A stretch of 5,694 nt of DNA from an uncultured Bacteroidota bacterium (GTDB lineage: Bacteria > Bacteroidota > Bacteroidia > Chitinophagales > Chitinophagaceae): positions 1-5,694 of the forward strand of contig CAIWHI010000507.1 in the NCBI GenBank assembly GCA_903912435.1. The letters are read 5' to 3'. Under the pieces are notes generated by a model. It worked only from the letters and a program-made list of their open reading frames with translations, searched no databases and was not told the DNA's origin. Every line of letters begins with the position of its first letter. Within the stretch, counting starts at the first letter, position 1. Below are positions 1 through 5,124 of this stretch, piece after piece. Position numbers and translations under genes: made by a program.

Positions 1-938
1 CCATCTACGTAATACAGCAATTCGTCGCTGTCTATATTGCTGTGATGGTATGGTGCCGGAATAGCCAATGGATGGTAATCATATAAACGTGGCACAAACG
101 AGCACACCACGAAATTGCGGCTCTCGAAAGTCTGATGGATCGGTGGTGGCATATGGATGCGGCCTGTGAGCGGCTCGAAATTGAATATGCTGAAGGTATA
201 AGGATAGTGGTAACCATCCCAGCCTGCCACATCAAACGGATGGTTGGCATATACATATGGGAACATTACGCCCTTCTTTTTGATATAAATATCAAACTCA
301 CCCATTACATCATGGGTCAGTAGGTTTGATGGTCTCTTGATGTCACGCTCACAAAATGGAGAATGTTCCAGCAATTGGCCAAAATCGTTCCTGTACCTGC
401 GTGGAGTGAAGATTGGGTCGAATGACTCTATATACAGTATTTTATTATCTGTAGTATCGAAAGTAATCTGGTACACTGTACCCCTTGGAATAACGATATA
501 GTCACCATATTTGAACGAAAGCTCGCCATACATGGTAAGCAGCTTGCCGCTACCCTTGTGAATGAACAGCATTTCATCGGCATCGGCATTTTTATAAAAA
601 TACTCGGTCGATTTCATTGGCGCGGCAAGACCTATATGCATAGCTGCATTTACGAAGAGCGTTTTGCGGCTCTCCATATAGTCCTCCACAGGCTTAAGTG
701 CGAAGCCATTAAAGCTCATGGCGTTAAGGCCGTTTTCAATGGCAATCTTGGGTGCTACCGAATAAGGTTTGCCTTTTTGTTTCACCCTCGTTGGTGGGTA
801 GAGGTGGTATACCAGCGAAGATAGCCCCCCGAAACCCTGGGTACCTACCAATTCTTCCTGGTACAATTCGCCATTTGGCTGGCGGCTAACGATATGTCTT
901 TTATCCGGAATTGTTCCCAGACTATGGTAAAATGGCAT
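1..938 (-). CDS. hmgA: Homogentisate 1,2-dioxygenase, partial (C-terminus beyond left edge)
   Basis: Catalyses homogentisate + O2 -> 4-maleylacetoacetate, the ring-opening step of tyrosine/phenylalanine breakdown; a cytoplasmic, Fe(II)-dependent cupin-fold enzyme. I translated the minus strand from the ATG at 936-938 and read 312 uninterrupted codons to the window edge. Recognisable stretches are GTQGFGGLSSLVYHLYPPT (about residues 32-50), NADADEMLFIHKGSG (117-131), IHMPPPIHQTFESRNFV (261-277) and FVPRLYDYHPLAIPAPYHH (281-299). The segment HHSNIDSDELLYYVDG starting at 298 fits the cupin pattern H...E-x6-G, so H299 and E306 are the likely iron ligands. H268 may be the active-site base. The third iron ligand would lie in the missing part. 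From memory, Bacteroidota homologues are about 385 residues, so roughly 80% is present. The start is supported by the family-like N-terminus MPFYHSLGTIPDKRH. There is no strong ribosome binding site, as usual in the phylum. The upstream neighbour is 350 bp away, so this gene probably has its own promoter. Confidence 0.93.
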   Translation of the reverse strand, partial: MPFYHSLGTIPDKRHIVSRQPNGELYQEELVGTQGFGGLSSLVYHLYPPTRVKQKGKPYSVAPKIAIENGLNAMSFNGFALKPVEDYMESRKTLFVNAAMHIGLAAPMKSTEYFYKNADADEMLFIHKGSGKLLTMYGELSFKYGDYIVIPRGTVYQITFDTTDNKILYIESFDPIFTPRRYRNDFGQLLEHSPFCERDIKRPSNLLTHDVMGEFDIYIKKKGVMFPYVYANHPFDVAGWDGYHYPYTFSIFNFEPLTGRIHMPPPIHQTFESRNFVVCSFVPRLYDYHPLAIPAPYHHSNIDSDELLYYVD

Positions 939-956
939 GAATAAATAATTTGCTTG

Positions 957-964
957 CAAACCTA
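957..964 (-). promoter_or_regulatory. Candidate -7 promoter element for hmgA
   Basis: The minus-strand word TAGGTTTG matches the Bacteroidota sigma -7 consensus TAnnTTTG at every fixed position. It lies 18 bp upstream of the hmgA ATG, which would give a leader of about 12 nt. No TTTG or TTG is seen at the expected -33 spacing, so the call is weak. Confidence 0.35.
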
Positions 965-1142
965 TTTATTCACTCAGCTAGTATTCATGACATTTGACAG
1001 CAAAAATCCTGACCTTGGTCAGAAAATAGGGTGATTTTCAGCGAATATTATCCAATGAAAACATTTATTTAAACAGTCTTACGATTATACGCTAATATTT
1101 GGAAAAGTTGATGGTAGAACCTACGAGCCTATTACAGAGGAT

Positions 1143-1177
1143 TAAGATTTGACAAATTCTAAAGTTGTCAAATCTTA
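1143..1177. repeat. 13-bp perfect inverted repeat, terminator or operator
   Basis: The arms TAAGATTTGACAA (1143-1155) and TTGTCAAATCTTA (1165-1177) are exact reverse complements around a 9-nt spacer. With a one-base bulge the pairing extends to 1139-1142 and 1179-1182. The repeat sits 113 bp past the stop of the minus-strand NHL gene and 205 bp upstream of hmgA. It could end NHL transcription, although no clear U-run follows on either strand. It could also bind a regulator: its half-site ATTTGACA recurs at 992-999, nearer hmgA. Confidence 0.5.
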
Positions 1178-1213
1178 TATCCGCATGACAAAACAAACCC
1201 AAAATATACAGGT

Positions 1214-1278
1214 CACCCCATCGGGGTGCAAGCTTTGTAGCAAAACAAACGAAATATGATGTACCCCAATTTATGGGG
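1214..1278. repeat. Pair of CCCC/GGGG hairpins, likely dispersed intergenic palindrome
   Basis: The first hairpin has CACCCC (1214-1219) and GGGGTG (1223-1228) around loop ATC. The second has CCCCA (1264-1268) and TGGGG (1274-1278) around loop ATTTA. Between them lies an A-rich segment containing TTTGTAGCAAAACAAAC. The pair starts 12 bp past the NHL stop codon, so it could serve as a 3'-end structure for that mRNA. The two-hairpin layout resembles intergenic palindromes I associate with Bacteroidota genomes; that resemblance is from memory and untested here. Confidence 0.4.
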
Positions 1279-1289
1279 GAAACAATAGA

Positions 1290-2621
1290 CTAATGGGAAA
1301 TCAATATTTTTTGGCTAACCCTCCCGGTCGGGGTATTTGCTGTAAGTATATATAAGCCATTCGGCACATCAAGTTTTATTTCATTGTCTATATTCGTTTT
1401 GATATTAAATTCACTAAGTACCTGGCCTAATAAATTTACAAGAGATAGGCTTATAGGTTCAGTCAGAGCTGTGTTTACAATAACAGCTATTTTACCGTTA
1501 CTGGGATTGGGGTAGGCAGTAAAAGATTTAGACAAGTCATTGATTGAATTTATAGCAACAGTATTTGTAATCTTTCTAATCCTACTATTACCAAAATCAC
1601 AAATGTATATATCTCCTGAATGGTTTACATAGACGCAAGTAGGTGAATTTACCTGTGCTAGAATAGCTAGATCCCCATCTCCACTATAACCACAGGTACC
1701 ATTTCCTGCAATAGTAGAGATAACTCCCAGTGAATTGACCATACGCACTCTGCAATTATTTGCATCTGTAATATAAACATTACCAACTTCGTCTACTGCA
1801 ACACCACATGATCGATTTAATTGGGCGAGGGTTGCAGGTTCATTATCCCCGCTATAGCCACGTATTCCTGTACCAGCAATTGTAGTTATAATTCCTGAAG
1901 TATTAATCTTTCTAATACAATGTCCTGCGTCTTCTGCTATATATATATTGCCTGCATTATCTAAAGTTATCCCATAAGGTGAATTCATTGTTGCCAATGT
2001 TGCAGGACCATTATCACCACTATGTCCTATTAATCCAGTACCTGCAATAGTATTAATAAATCCCCTGTTATCTATTTTTCTAACCCTATTATTCCCGGCA
2101 TCTGATATATATATATTCCCACCTGTATCAATAGCGATTCCTATAACTTCTAATTGTGCAGTAGAAGCCGCAATGTTATCACCATTAAATGTAAAAACTC
2201 CATTTCCAGTTAATGTGCTAATTTTGCCATACACATCGATTTTTCGTAATCTAAAATTTCCATCATCTGCAATATAAACATTACCTCTATTATCTACAGC
2301 TACACCATAAGGTTGATTAATTTCTGCTGCAGTTGCATCACCCCCGTCACCGCTAAAACCTGCAACGCCCGTGCCTGCTATAGTAGTAATAATACCTGTG
2401 GTACTCACTTTTCTTACCCTATTATTATCTCTATCTCCAATAAAAATATTACCTGCATTATCTACGGCAATACCTATAGGATGATAAAGCTCGGCCGCAG
2501 TGGCGGCAGAGTCATCGCCCAAGCCCATGGTACCTCCACCGGCTATAGTAGTAATAATCTGGCTCCTGCCTATGTGGGCGGCAAATACGCAAAGAAGCAG
2601 GATAATTAGTTTTCGTGGCAT
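1290..2621 (-). CDS. Secreted NHL-repeat beta-propeller protein with T9SS sorting domain
   Basis: A 443-residue exported protein of unknown specific function. Residues 1-20 (MPRKLIILLLCVFAAHIGRS) form a Sec signal peptide. Residues about 22-351 hold six NHL-type units of about 55 residues, each of the form ITTIAGTG..GYSGDGGPAT, then PYGVAVDNAGNVYIAD, then NNRVRKI; six units are enough for a closed six-bladed propeller. Residues about 366-443, beginning AYPNPSNGK and ending QKILISH, match the type A T9SS sorting domain (hydrophobic strands, LLGQ and NGLYIL-like motifs). This predicts passage through the T9SS and surface attachment or release. I chose the ATG at 2619-2621; extending to the TTG at 2631-2633 adds only MIAA before a normal signal peptide. 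Six cysteines (235, 272, 290, 310, 329, 341) all fall in the last three repeats. Just 17 bp separate the start codon from the left end of an insertion sequence. NHL propellers usually bind proteins, glycans or nucleic acid; no catalytic motif is visible. Confidence 0.88.
   Translation of the reverse strand: MPRKLIILLLCVFAAHIGRSQIITTIAGGGTMGLGDDSAATAAELYHPIGIAVDNAGNIFIGDRDNNRVRKVSTTGIITTIAGTGVAGFSGDGGDATAAEINQPYGVAVDNRGNVYIADDGNFRLRKIDVYGKISTLTGNGVFTFNGDNIAASTAQLEVIGIAIDTGGNIYISDAGNNRVRKIDNRGFINTIAGTGLIGHSGDNGPATLATMNSPYGITLDNAGNIYIAEDAGHCIRKINTSGIITTIAGTGIRGYSGDNEPATLAQLNRSCGVAVDEVGNVYITDANNCRVRMVNSLGVISTIAGNGTCGYSGDGDLAILAQVNSPTCVYVNHSGDIYICDFGNSRIRKITNTVAINSINDLSKSFTAYPNPSNGKIAVIVNTALTEPISLSLVNLLGQVLSEFNIKTNIDNEIKLDVPNGLYILTANTPTGRVSQKILISH
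1569..2558 (-). repeat. Six tandem NHL-coding units of about 165 bp
   Basis: The middle of the NHL gene encodes six degenerate units beginning at about residues 22, 77, 133, 188, 244 and 300, with the recurring words TIAGTG, SGDxGPAT, GxAVDxxGNxYI and NRVRKI. Unit 3 (NGVFTFNGDNIAAST) and unit 6 (TCVYVNHSGDIYI) diverge most. This is protein-level repetition, not a mobile repeat. Confidence 0.85.
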
Positions 2622-2634
2622 AGCAGCTATCAAT

Positions 2635-2638
2635 TATG
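2635..2638. repeat. Left copy of possible TATG target duplication
   Basis: TATG lies directly outside the left inverted repeat, and the same four bases follow the right inverted repeat at 4100-4103. Four bases is shorter than the 7-13 bp usually reported for IS4-family elements, so this could be chance or an eroded duplication. Confidence 0.35.
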
Positions 2639-2664
2639 GTTTAGAACCATTGTTGTCCGACAAA
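2639..2664 (+). repeat. IS left inverted repeat
   Basis: The left end runs GTTTAGAACCATTG then TTGTCCGACAAA. It pairs with 4074-4099 with mismatches confined to the outer TTTAG/TCTAA triplet and two single positions. Confidence 0.8.
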
Positions 2665-2668
2665 ACGA
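2661..2668 (-). promoter_or_regulatory. Weak outward-facing -7 candidate in the IS left end
   Basis: On the minus strand TCGTTTTG differs from TAnnTTTG at one fixed base and points out of the IS towards the NHL gene about 40 bp away. An AT-only stretch lies upstream, but no -33 TTTG is seen. If real, it would give the NHL gene a replacement promoter. Speculative. Confidence 0.2.
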
Positions 2669-2693
2669 AGTTAATTATTAATAATATATTTTA

Positions 2694-2720
2694 AAAATAA
2701 AAAGGGGCGATAATCGCCCC
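2694..2720 (-). terminator. Intrinsic terminator at IS left end
   Basis: GGGGCGA (2704-2710) and TCGCCCC (2714-2720) form a perfect 7-bp stem with a 3-nt loop. On the minus strand the hairpin is followed by TTTTTATTTTT, a textbook intrinsic terminator. No minus-strand gene precedes it inside the IS, so it would stop antisense transcripts leaving the element towards the NHL gene. On the plus strand the same hairpin could block outside transcription from entering the transposase gene, a common form of IS self-protection. Confidence 0.65.
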
Positions 2721-2760
2721 AGATGTTGTTTATTTGTCTTACCACAGATTCATAACCAAC

Positions 2761-3972
2761 ATGAACAAAAGTAGGACATTTGTCGGACAGCACATTTTTT
2801 CCCAGATACTTTCTTTGTCTTCCAAAGATGGGCTGGCCTTGATATTTAAATCAACCGAAGCTGATAAATGGTACAAGTCCATAAAAGCATGGGACCATTA
2901 CGTTACAATGATGTTTGCTGTCCTTTCTGGTTGTACCTCTCTAAATGAGATAGTTATGGGACTTGGTGCCTTTGAAGGCAAGCTTAACCATGTTGGGTTG
3001 GAGAAAGTGCCGCCCCGAAGTACTCTTGCAGATGCAAAAAAGAACCGTAGTTCAACAGTTTTCAGTAAAATATATGAGCATTTGAGTGCATATTATCGAC
3101 CTAATTTGTCGGACAGTACCCTTCCCCAAGCGGTGTTATCCAAACTGTTCATTATTGACTCTACCGTGTTCGGGTTATTCAAGGATATTCTTAAAACATC
3201 GGGTCGCACACCTACCGAAGGCAAGAAGAAAGGAGGTATTAAAAAGAATACCATGATGCAGGCCTCCTCGCATATGCCAGTATTGATAAGATTCAATGCC
3301 GCAGCCGATAACGACCAGAAGTTCCTTAAATACGTTAACCTGCCCGCTGGCTCTTACTTAACGATGGACAAGGGCTATAACAATTATAAGGAATTTGCGA
3401 GATTTTCGGACAAGGGCGTTTTTTTTATTACCCGTCAAAAGGATAATGCCGTTTACACTTCTGTATCAGAAGAACTGCTAGGGTCTGGCATGCCGCAGGC
3501 ATTACTTAAAGACGAGCGCATACACCAAACTTATAAGGATGGCAATAATAAAGAACAGATATTGGAACTACGTCGTATAGCTTGGTGGGATGCCAAGAGG
3601 AACCAGGCATACGAGTTCATTACAAACAATTTTGAACTCCCTGCCATAACTATTGCCGAGATATACAAATACCGCTGGCAAATAGAACTGTTCTTCAAGA
3701 AGCTAAAACAGAATTTCCAGCTCCAATACTTCGTAGGTGACAATCAGAACGCAATAGAGATACAAATTTGGTGTGCGCTGATTGGCGTATTACTATTGAC
3801 GGTCATTCATCAACAAAAAAAGTCAAAAATGGCCTTCAGCAATGTTGCTACTTTGATACGCATACACCTTGCGGGCTATATCAGCATCCGGGCATTATTG
3901 GCTCTTCATAACAGAAAGAAGGAAAGAGGTAAGAAAATAGCCACGGGTGAGGGGCTCTTTGCATCTCCATGA
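2761..3972 (+). CDS. IS4-family DDE transposase (DUF4372 type)
   Basis: A 403-residue cut-and-paste transposase that would act on the inverted repeats of its own element. The N-terminal part (about 1-75: VGQHIFSQILSL, then W44DHYVTMMFAVLSGCTSLNEI) matches the DUF4372 domain of Bacteroidota IS4 transposases. The DDE_Tnp_1 core follows. The catalytic residues are visible: D133 in LFIIDSTV, D203 in YLTMDKGY and E309 in IYKYRWQIELFFKKLKQNF. The last lies in the IS4 signature Y302-x2-R305-x3-E309-x6-K316, which is fully kept. Length is normal for the group and the frame has no interruption. I chose the ATG at 2761 (MNKSRTFVGQ) because family members begin this way; a TTG at 2734 would add nine residues. 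The C-terminal tail (NRKKERGKKIATGEGLFASP) is basic then neutral and not part of the core. Confidence 0.94.
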   Translation: MNKSRTFVGQHIFSQILSLSSKDGLALIFKSTEADKWYKSIKAWDHYVTMMFAVLSGCTSLNEIVMGLGAFEGKLNHVGLEKVPPRSTLADAKKNRSSTVFSKIYEHLSAYYRPNLSDSTLPQAVLSKLFIIDSTVFGLFKDILKTSGRTPTEGKKKGGIKKNTMMQASSHMPVLIRFNAAADNDQKFLKYVNLPAGSYLTMDKGYNNYKEFARFSDKGVFFITRQKDNAVYTSVSEELLGSGMPQALLKDERIHQTYKDGNNKEQILELRRIAWWDAKRNQAYEFITNNFELPAITIAEIYKYRWQIELFFKKLKQNFQLQYFVGDNQNAIEIQIWCALIGVLLLTVIHQQKKSKMAFSNVATLIRIHLAGYISIRALLALHNRKKERGKKIATGEGLFASP

Positions 3973-4073
3973 TATACCCCCTGCTTTTTAAAATACTATA
4001 AATATTGAGAAAATAATACACTTTTATCGCTGATAGTCAATAGTATAAACTTGCATTTGGTTATGTTGTAAAA

Positions 4074-4099
4074 TTTGTCGGACGACAGTGGTTTAGAAC
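4074..4099 (-). repeat. IS right inverted repeat
   Basis: The reverse complement begins GTTCTAAACCACTG and continues TCGTCCGACAAA, pairing with 2639-2664 at 21 of 26 positions. It lies about 100 bp past the transposase stop; that gap is AT-rich and holds a 7-bp inverted repeat (ATACTAT at 3993-3999, ATAGTAT at 4040-4046). Confidence 0.8.
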
Positions 4100-4103
4100 T
4101 ATG
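4100..4103. repeat. Right copy of possible TATG target duplication
   Basis: TATG directly follows the right inverted repeat, matching 2635-2638. Joining the flanks at one TATG gives the presumed sequence before insertion. Confidence 0.35.
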
Positions 4104-4170
4104 GATAAATCTACTAATAAAGACGTAAACTAGAGGTGGATTCTTTGGTGGGGTGGAAAATAAATTTGGG

Positions 4171-4221
4171 CTGGTGGATTGCAAATCCACTGCCAGGGCT
4201 ACAGGATTTTAAATCCCGTAG
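4171..4221. repeat. REP-like pair of palindromes
   Basis: Two adjacent hairpins share the core GGATT-NNN-AATCC. The first is GTGGATT (4174-4180), loop GCA, AATCCAC (4184-4190), with an outer CTG/CAG pairing. The second is GGATT (4204-4208), loop TTA, AATCC (4212-4216), with one mismatch and then CTAC (4199-4202)/GTAG (4218-4221). Back-to-back short palindromes with the same core are typical of REP/BIME-type repeats mobilised by Y1 (RAYT) transposases. No such transposase lies in the window. Confidence 0.5.
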
Positions 4222-4230
4222 AGCGTATTA

Positions 4231-4552
4231 TTGGGCTGGGGTAAGGTGAAAGCCTTCTGAGAAGGAGTTTTATTTGCAGTTCCGGATGTCCCTAACGGAA
4301 CATCGCGGAACAACGCAGCTACCGTCAGCACCGCTTTCCGCGGTCAGACGGAGGTCTTTTGGTGCGCATGGCTTCCGCACTCTGGCGCGGGTGTTCCGCT
4401 AGGATCACCCGTGTCTACTAAATCAGCCTGTCTGTGACAGGAATTCGGAGAATAAAAGCACAAGATTATACTCAAGCCAAATAGTGTTCTGAGTTTTTGC
4501 GGGCTTGCTAATCGAATCTTGCCATCAATTCCAGCCTATCCGCGCCCCAACC
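4231..4552 (+). other. Candidate structured RNA or decayed coding remnant (GC-rich, hairpin-dense)
   Basis: No gene with a start codon lies here. The stretch at 4276-4440 is clearly GC-richer than its AT-rich surroundings. Stems seen directly: GTTCCG (4279-4284)/CGGAAC (4296-4301); ACCGC (4330-4334)/GCGGT (4340-4344); GTGCG (4362-4366)/CGCAC (4376-4380); CGGGTG (4388-4393)/CACCCG (4406-4411); CCTGTC (4427-4432)/GACAGG (4436-4441). A longer two-part stem follows: CAAGATT (4461-4467)/AATCTTG (4515-4521) enclosing CAAGCC (4473-4478)/GGCTTG (4502-4507). GGCTGGGG (4234-4241) could close the whole with CCCCAACC (4545-4552), 7 of 8 paired. The words TTCCG and CGGAA recur through the island. I do not recognise tmRNA, RNase P, SRP or 6S RNA in it. 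The strand is a guess. A stop-to-stop frame at 4261-4437 is an alternative reading. Confidence 0.35.
4261..4437 (+). pseudogene. Open frame of 58 codons without a start codon
   Basis: Between the TGA at 4258-4260 and the TGA at 4435-4437 this frame reads EGVLFAVPDVPNGTSRNNAA then TVSTAFRGQTEVFWCAWLPH and ends VSTKSACL. It has no ATG or TTG, and its only GTG is near the end (codon 51, 8 codons before the stop), so it is not a gene as it stands. It may be the leftover of a longer coding sequence, or chance openness caused by the GC-rich content of a structured RNA. I recognise no domain. Confidence 0.2.
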
Positions 4553-4554
4553 AC

Positions 4555-4593
4555 CCTGTTTATAAGGGTCTGTTCCAGACCCTTATAAACAGG
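4555..4593. terminator. Perfect 18-bp hairpin, probable 3'-end structure
   Basis: CCTGTTTATAAGGGTCTG (4555-4572) and its exact reverse complement (4576-4593) flank a 3-nt loop TTC. It lies about 70 bp past the stop of the minus-strand receiver-like gene and just after the structured region on the plus strand, so it could stabilise or end transcripts from either side. No U-run follows on either strand, so rho-independent termination is unproven; it could also be a mobile-repeat palindrome. Confidence 0.5.
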
Positions 4594-4614
4594 CCCTCCT
4601 AAAAACAGGAGGGC
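4593..4614. terminator. 8-bp GC-rich hairpin abutting the 18-bp hairpin
   Basis: GCCCTCCT (4593-4600) and AGGAGGGC (4607-4614) enclose AAAAAC. It shares base 4593 with the larger hairpin. On the minus strand it is the first strong structure past the receiver-like gene, 49 bp after its stop codon, with GTTTTT in the loop. Confidence 0.5.
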
Positions 4615-4663
4615 AGTTCCATCATTTCTCAAATCAATGCAGGAATCTTATTCTATTAAAATC

Positions 4664-5101
4664 CTACCCCTTCCAAATACTCCCCACATAATCCTGGTTA
4701 ATATAAGGCAGCGATGTGGCAATGGTATTTGACACACGGAACTGCACATCGAAGGCCATTTTGATCGCTTCAATAATATTATCGGCTATGAAGTTGGTTT
4801 TTTGCTTGATGAGGGTGCGCTTGCGGGTCACCAAATACATATCGTCCTCAGACAAGGTATATATTACCGGTATCTTGTGGGATACATTGAAGGACAACAC
4901 CTTATTATAAGTTTCTACCAGGCCACTATCTTGTCCCAATGGGTTGAACCATATCAGGTCGGGTTGTATCTCCTCAATAATTTCGAGGATATTGGTTTGG
5001 TTATAGGTGGTAAATACCAACATTCCTTTATCTCTCAGTAGTTGGCTATCAGCTATTTGTGCTATGGGGTCATTGCCCGCTATTAGTATTTTGATTCGCA
5101 T
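4664..5101 (-). CDS. Receiver-like (CheY-fold) protein lacking the phospho-acceptor Asp
   Basis: A 145-residue cytoplasmic protein with the strand/helix order of a response-regulator receiver domain: IKILIAGND (3-11), a helix with DSQLLRDKG, MLVFTTY (27-33), PDLIWFNP (47-54), KIPVIYTLSEDD (76-87), then TNFIADNIIEAIKMAF (102-117). The sites for phosphotransfer are altered. The usual acidic pair after strand 1 is N10-D11, and the phospho-acceptor position after strand 3 is N53 in place of Asp. T82 sits near the conserved Thr/Ser. No DNA-binding or output domain follows; the C-terminal tail (about 118-145) has no feature I recognise. The start ATG at 5099-5101 gives a typical receiver N-terminus. 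The gene stands alone, with a promoter-like pair 24-53 bp upstream and strong hairpins downstream. It is probably a pseudo-receiver that works by protein binding without phosphorylation; partner unknown. Confidence 0.75.
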   Translation of the reverse strand: MRIKILIAGNDPIAQIADSQLLRDKGMLVFTTYNQTNILEIIEEIQPDLIWFNPLGQDSGLVETYNKVLSFNVSHKIPVIYTLSEDDMYLVTRKRTLIKQKTNFIADNIIEAIKMAFDVQFRVSNTIATSLPYINQDYVGSIWKG

Positions 5102-5124
5102 ATTAGGGTTTATGAAAACTATAA

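Larger units (their letters stand above)
2639..4099 (+). mobile_element. IS4-family insertion sequence, apparently complete
   Basis: A 1461-bp element bounded by imperfect inverted repeats: 2639-2664 against the reverse complement of 4074-4099, matching at 21 of 26 positions. The inner block GTCCGACAAA is perfect. It carries one full-length transposase with an intact DDE/YREK set, so it may be active. The outer part of each end contains a near-palindrome (GGTTTAGAACC at the left), so that TGGTTTAGAAC also reads as a direct repeat at both ends. The exact outer edge could therefore be a few bases off. A hairpin at 2704-2720 precedes the transposase. The element sits immediately upstream of the NHL gene and beside a hairpin-rich non-coding zone. 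Confidence 0.9.

Noticed and set aside
32..256. Open frame of 74 codons on the minus strand, and plus-strand frames at 135-323 and 558-824
   Set aside because: All lie inside the hmgA reading frame, which shows clear family similarity; these frames have no recognisable features.
1569..2558. Regular repeats as a possible CRISPR array
   Set aside because: The periodicity is about 165 bp, the units are degenerate and they encode NHL protein repeats in one open frame.
2622..2633. TTG start at 2633 for the NHL gene (adds MIAA)
   Set aside because: The ATG at 2621 begins a normal signal peptide (M-P-R-K then hydrophobic core), and there is no ribosome binding site favouring TTG.
2313..2694. Plus-strand frames at 2313-2609 and 2500-2694
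   Set aside because: They are antisense to the NHL repeats and the signal peptide; composition is unlike a protein and the second crosses the IS boundary.
2734..2760. TTG start at 2734 for the transposase (adds nine residues)
   Set aside because: Related transposases begin at the MNKS-like position, which is the ATG at 2761.
3093..3743. Minus-strand frames at 3093-3296 and 3531-3743
   Set aside because: They are antisense to the transposase core that contains the DDE residues.
4134..4177. G-rich run with GGTGG/GGTGGGGTGG as a G-quadruplex
   Set aside because: Only two-base G runs with uneven loops; too weak to claim.
3996..4190. Minus-strand 64-codon frame across the IS right end
   Set aside because: It runs through the inverted repeat and into a REP-like palindrome, and has no domain or family resemblance.
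4231..4552. tmRNA, RNase P RNA, SRP RNA, 6S RNA or a group II intron
   Set aside because: I looked for their hallmark motifs (tmRNA tRNA-like ends, the RNase P GGAAAGTCC core, the SRP tetraloop hairpin, domain V of group II introns) and found none.
4716..5041. Plus-strand frames at 4716-4910 and 4802-5041
   Set aside because: They are antisense to the receiver-like gene, whose frame has coherent strand/helix order.
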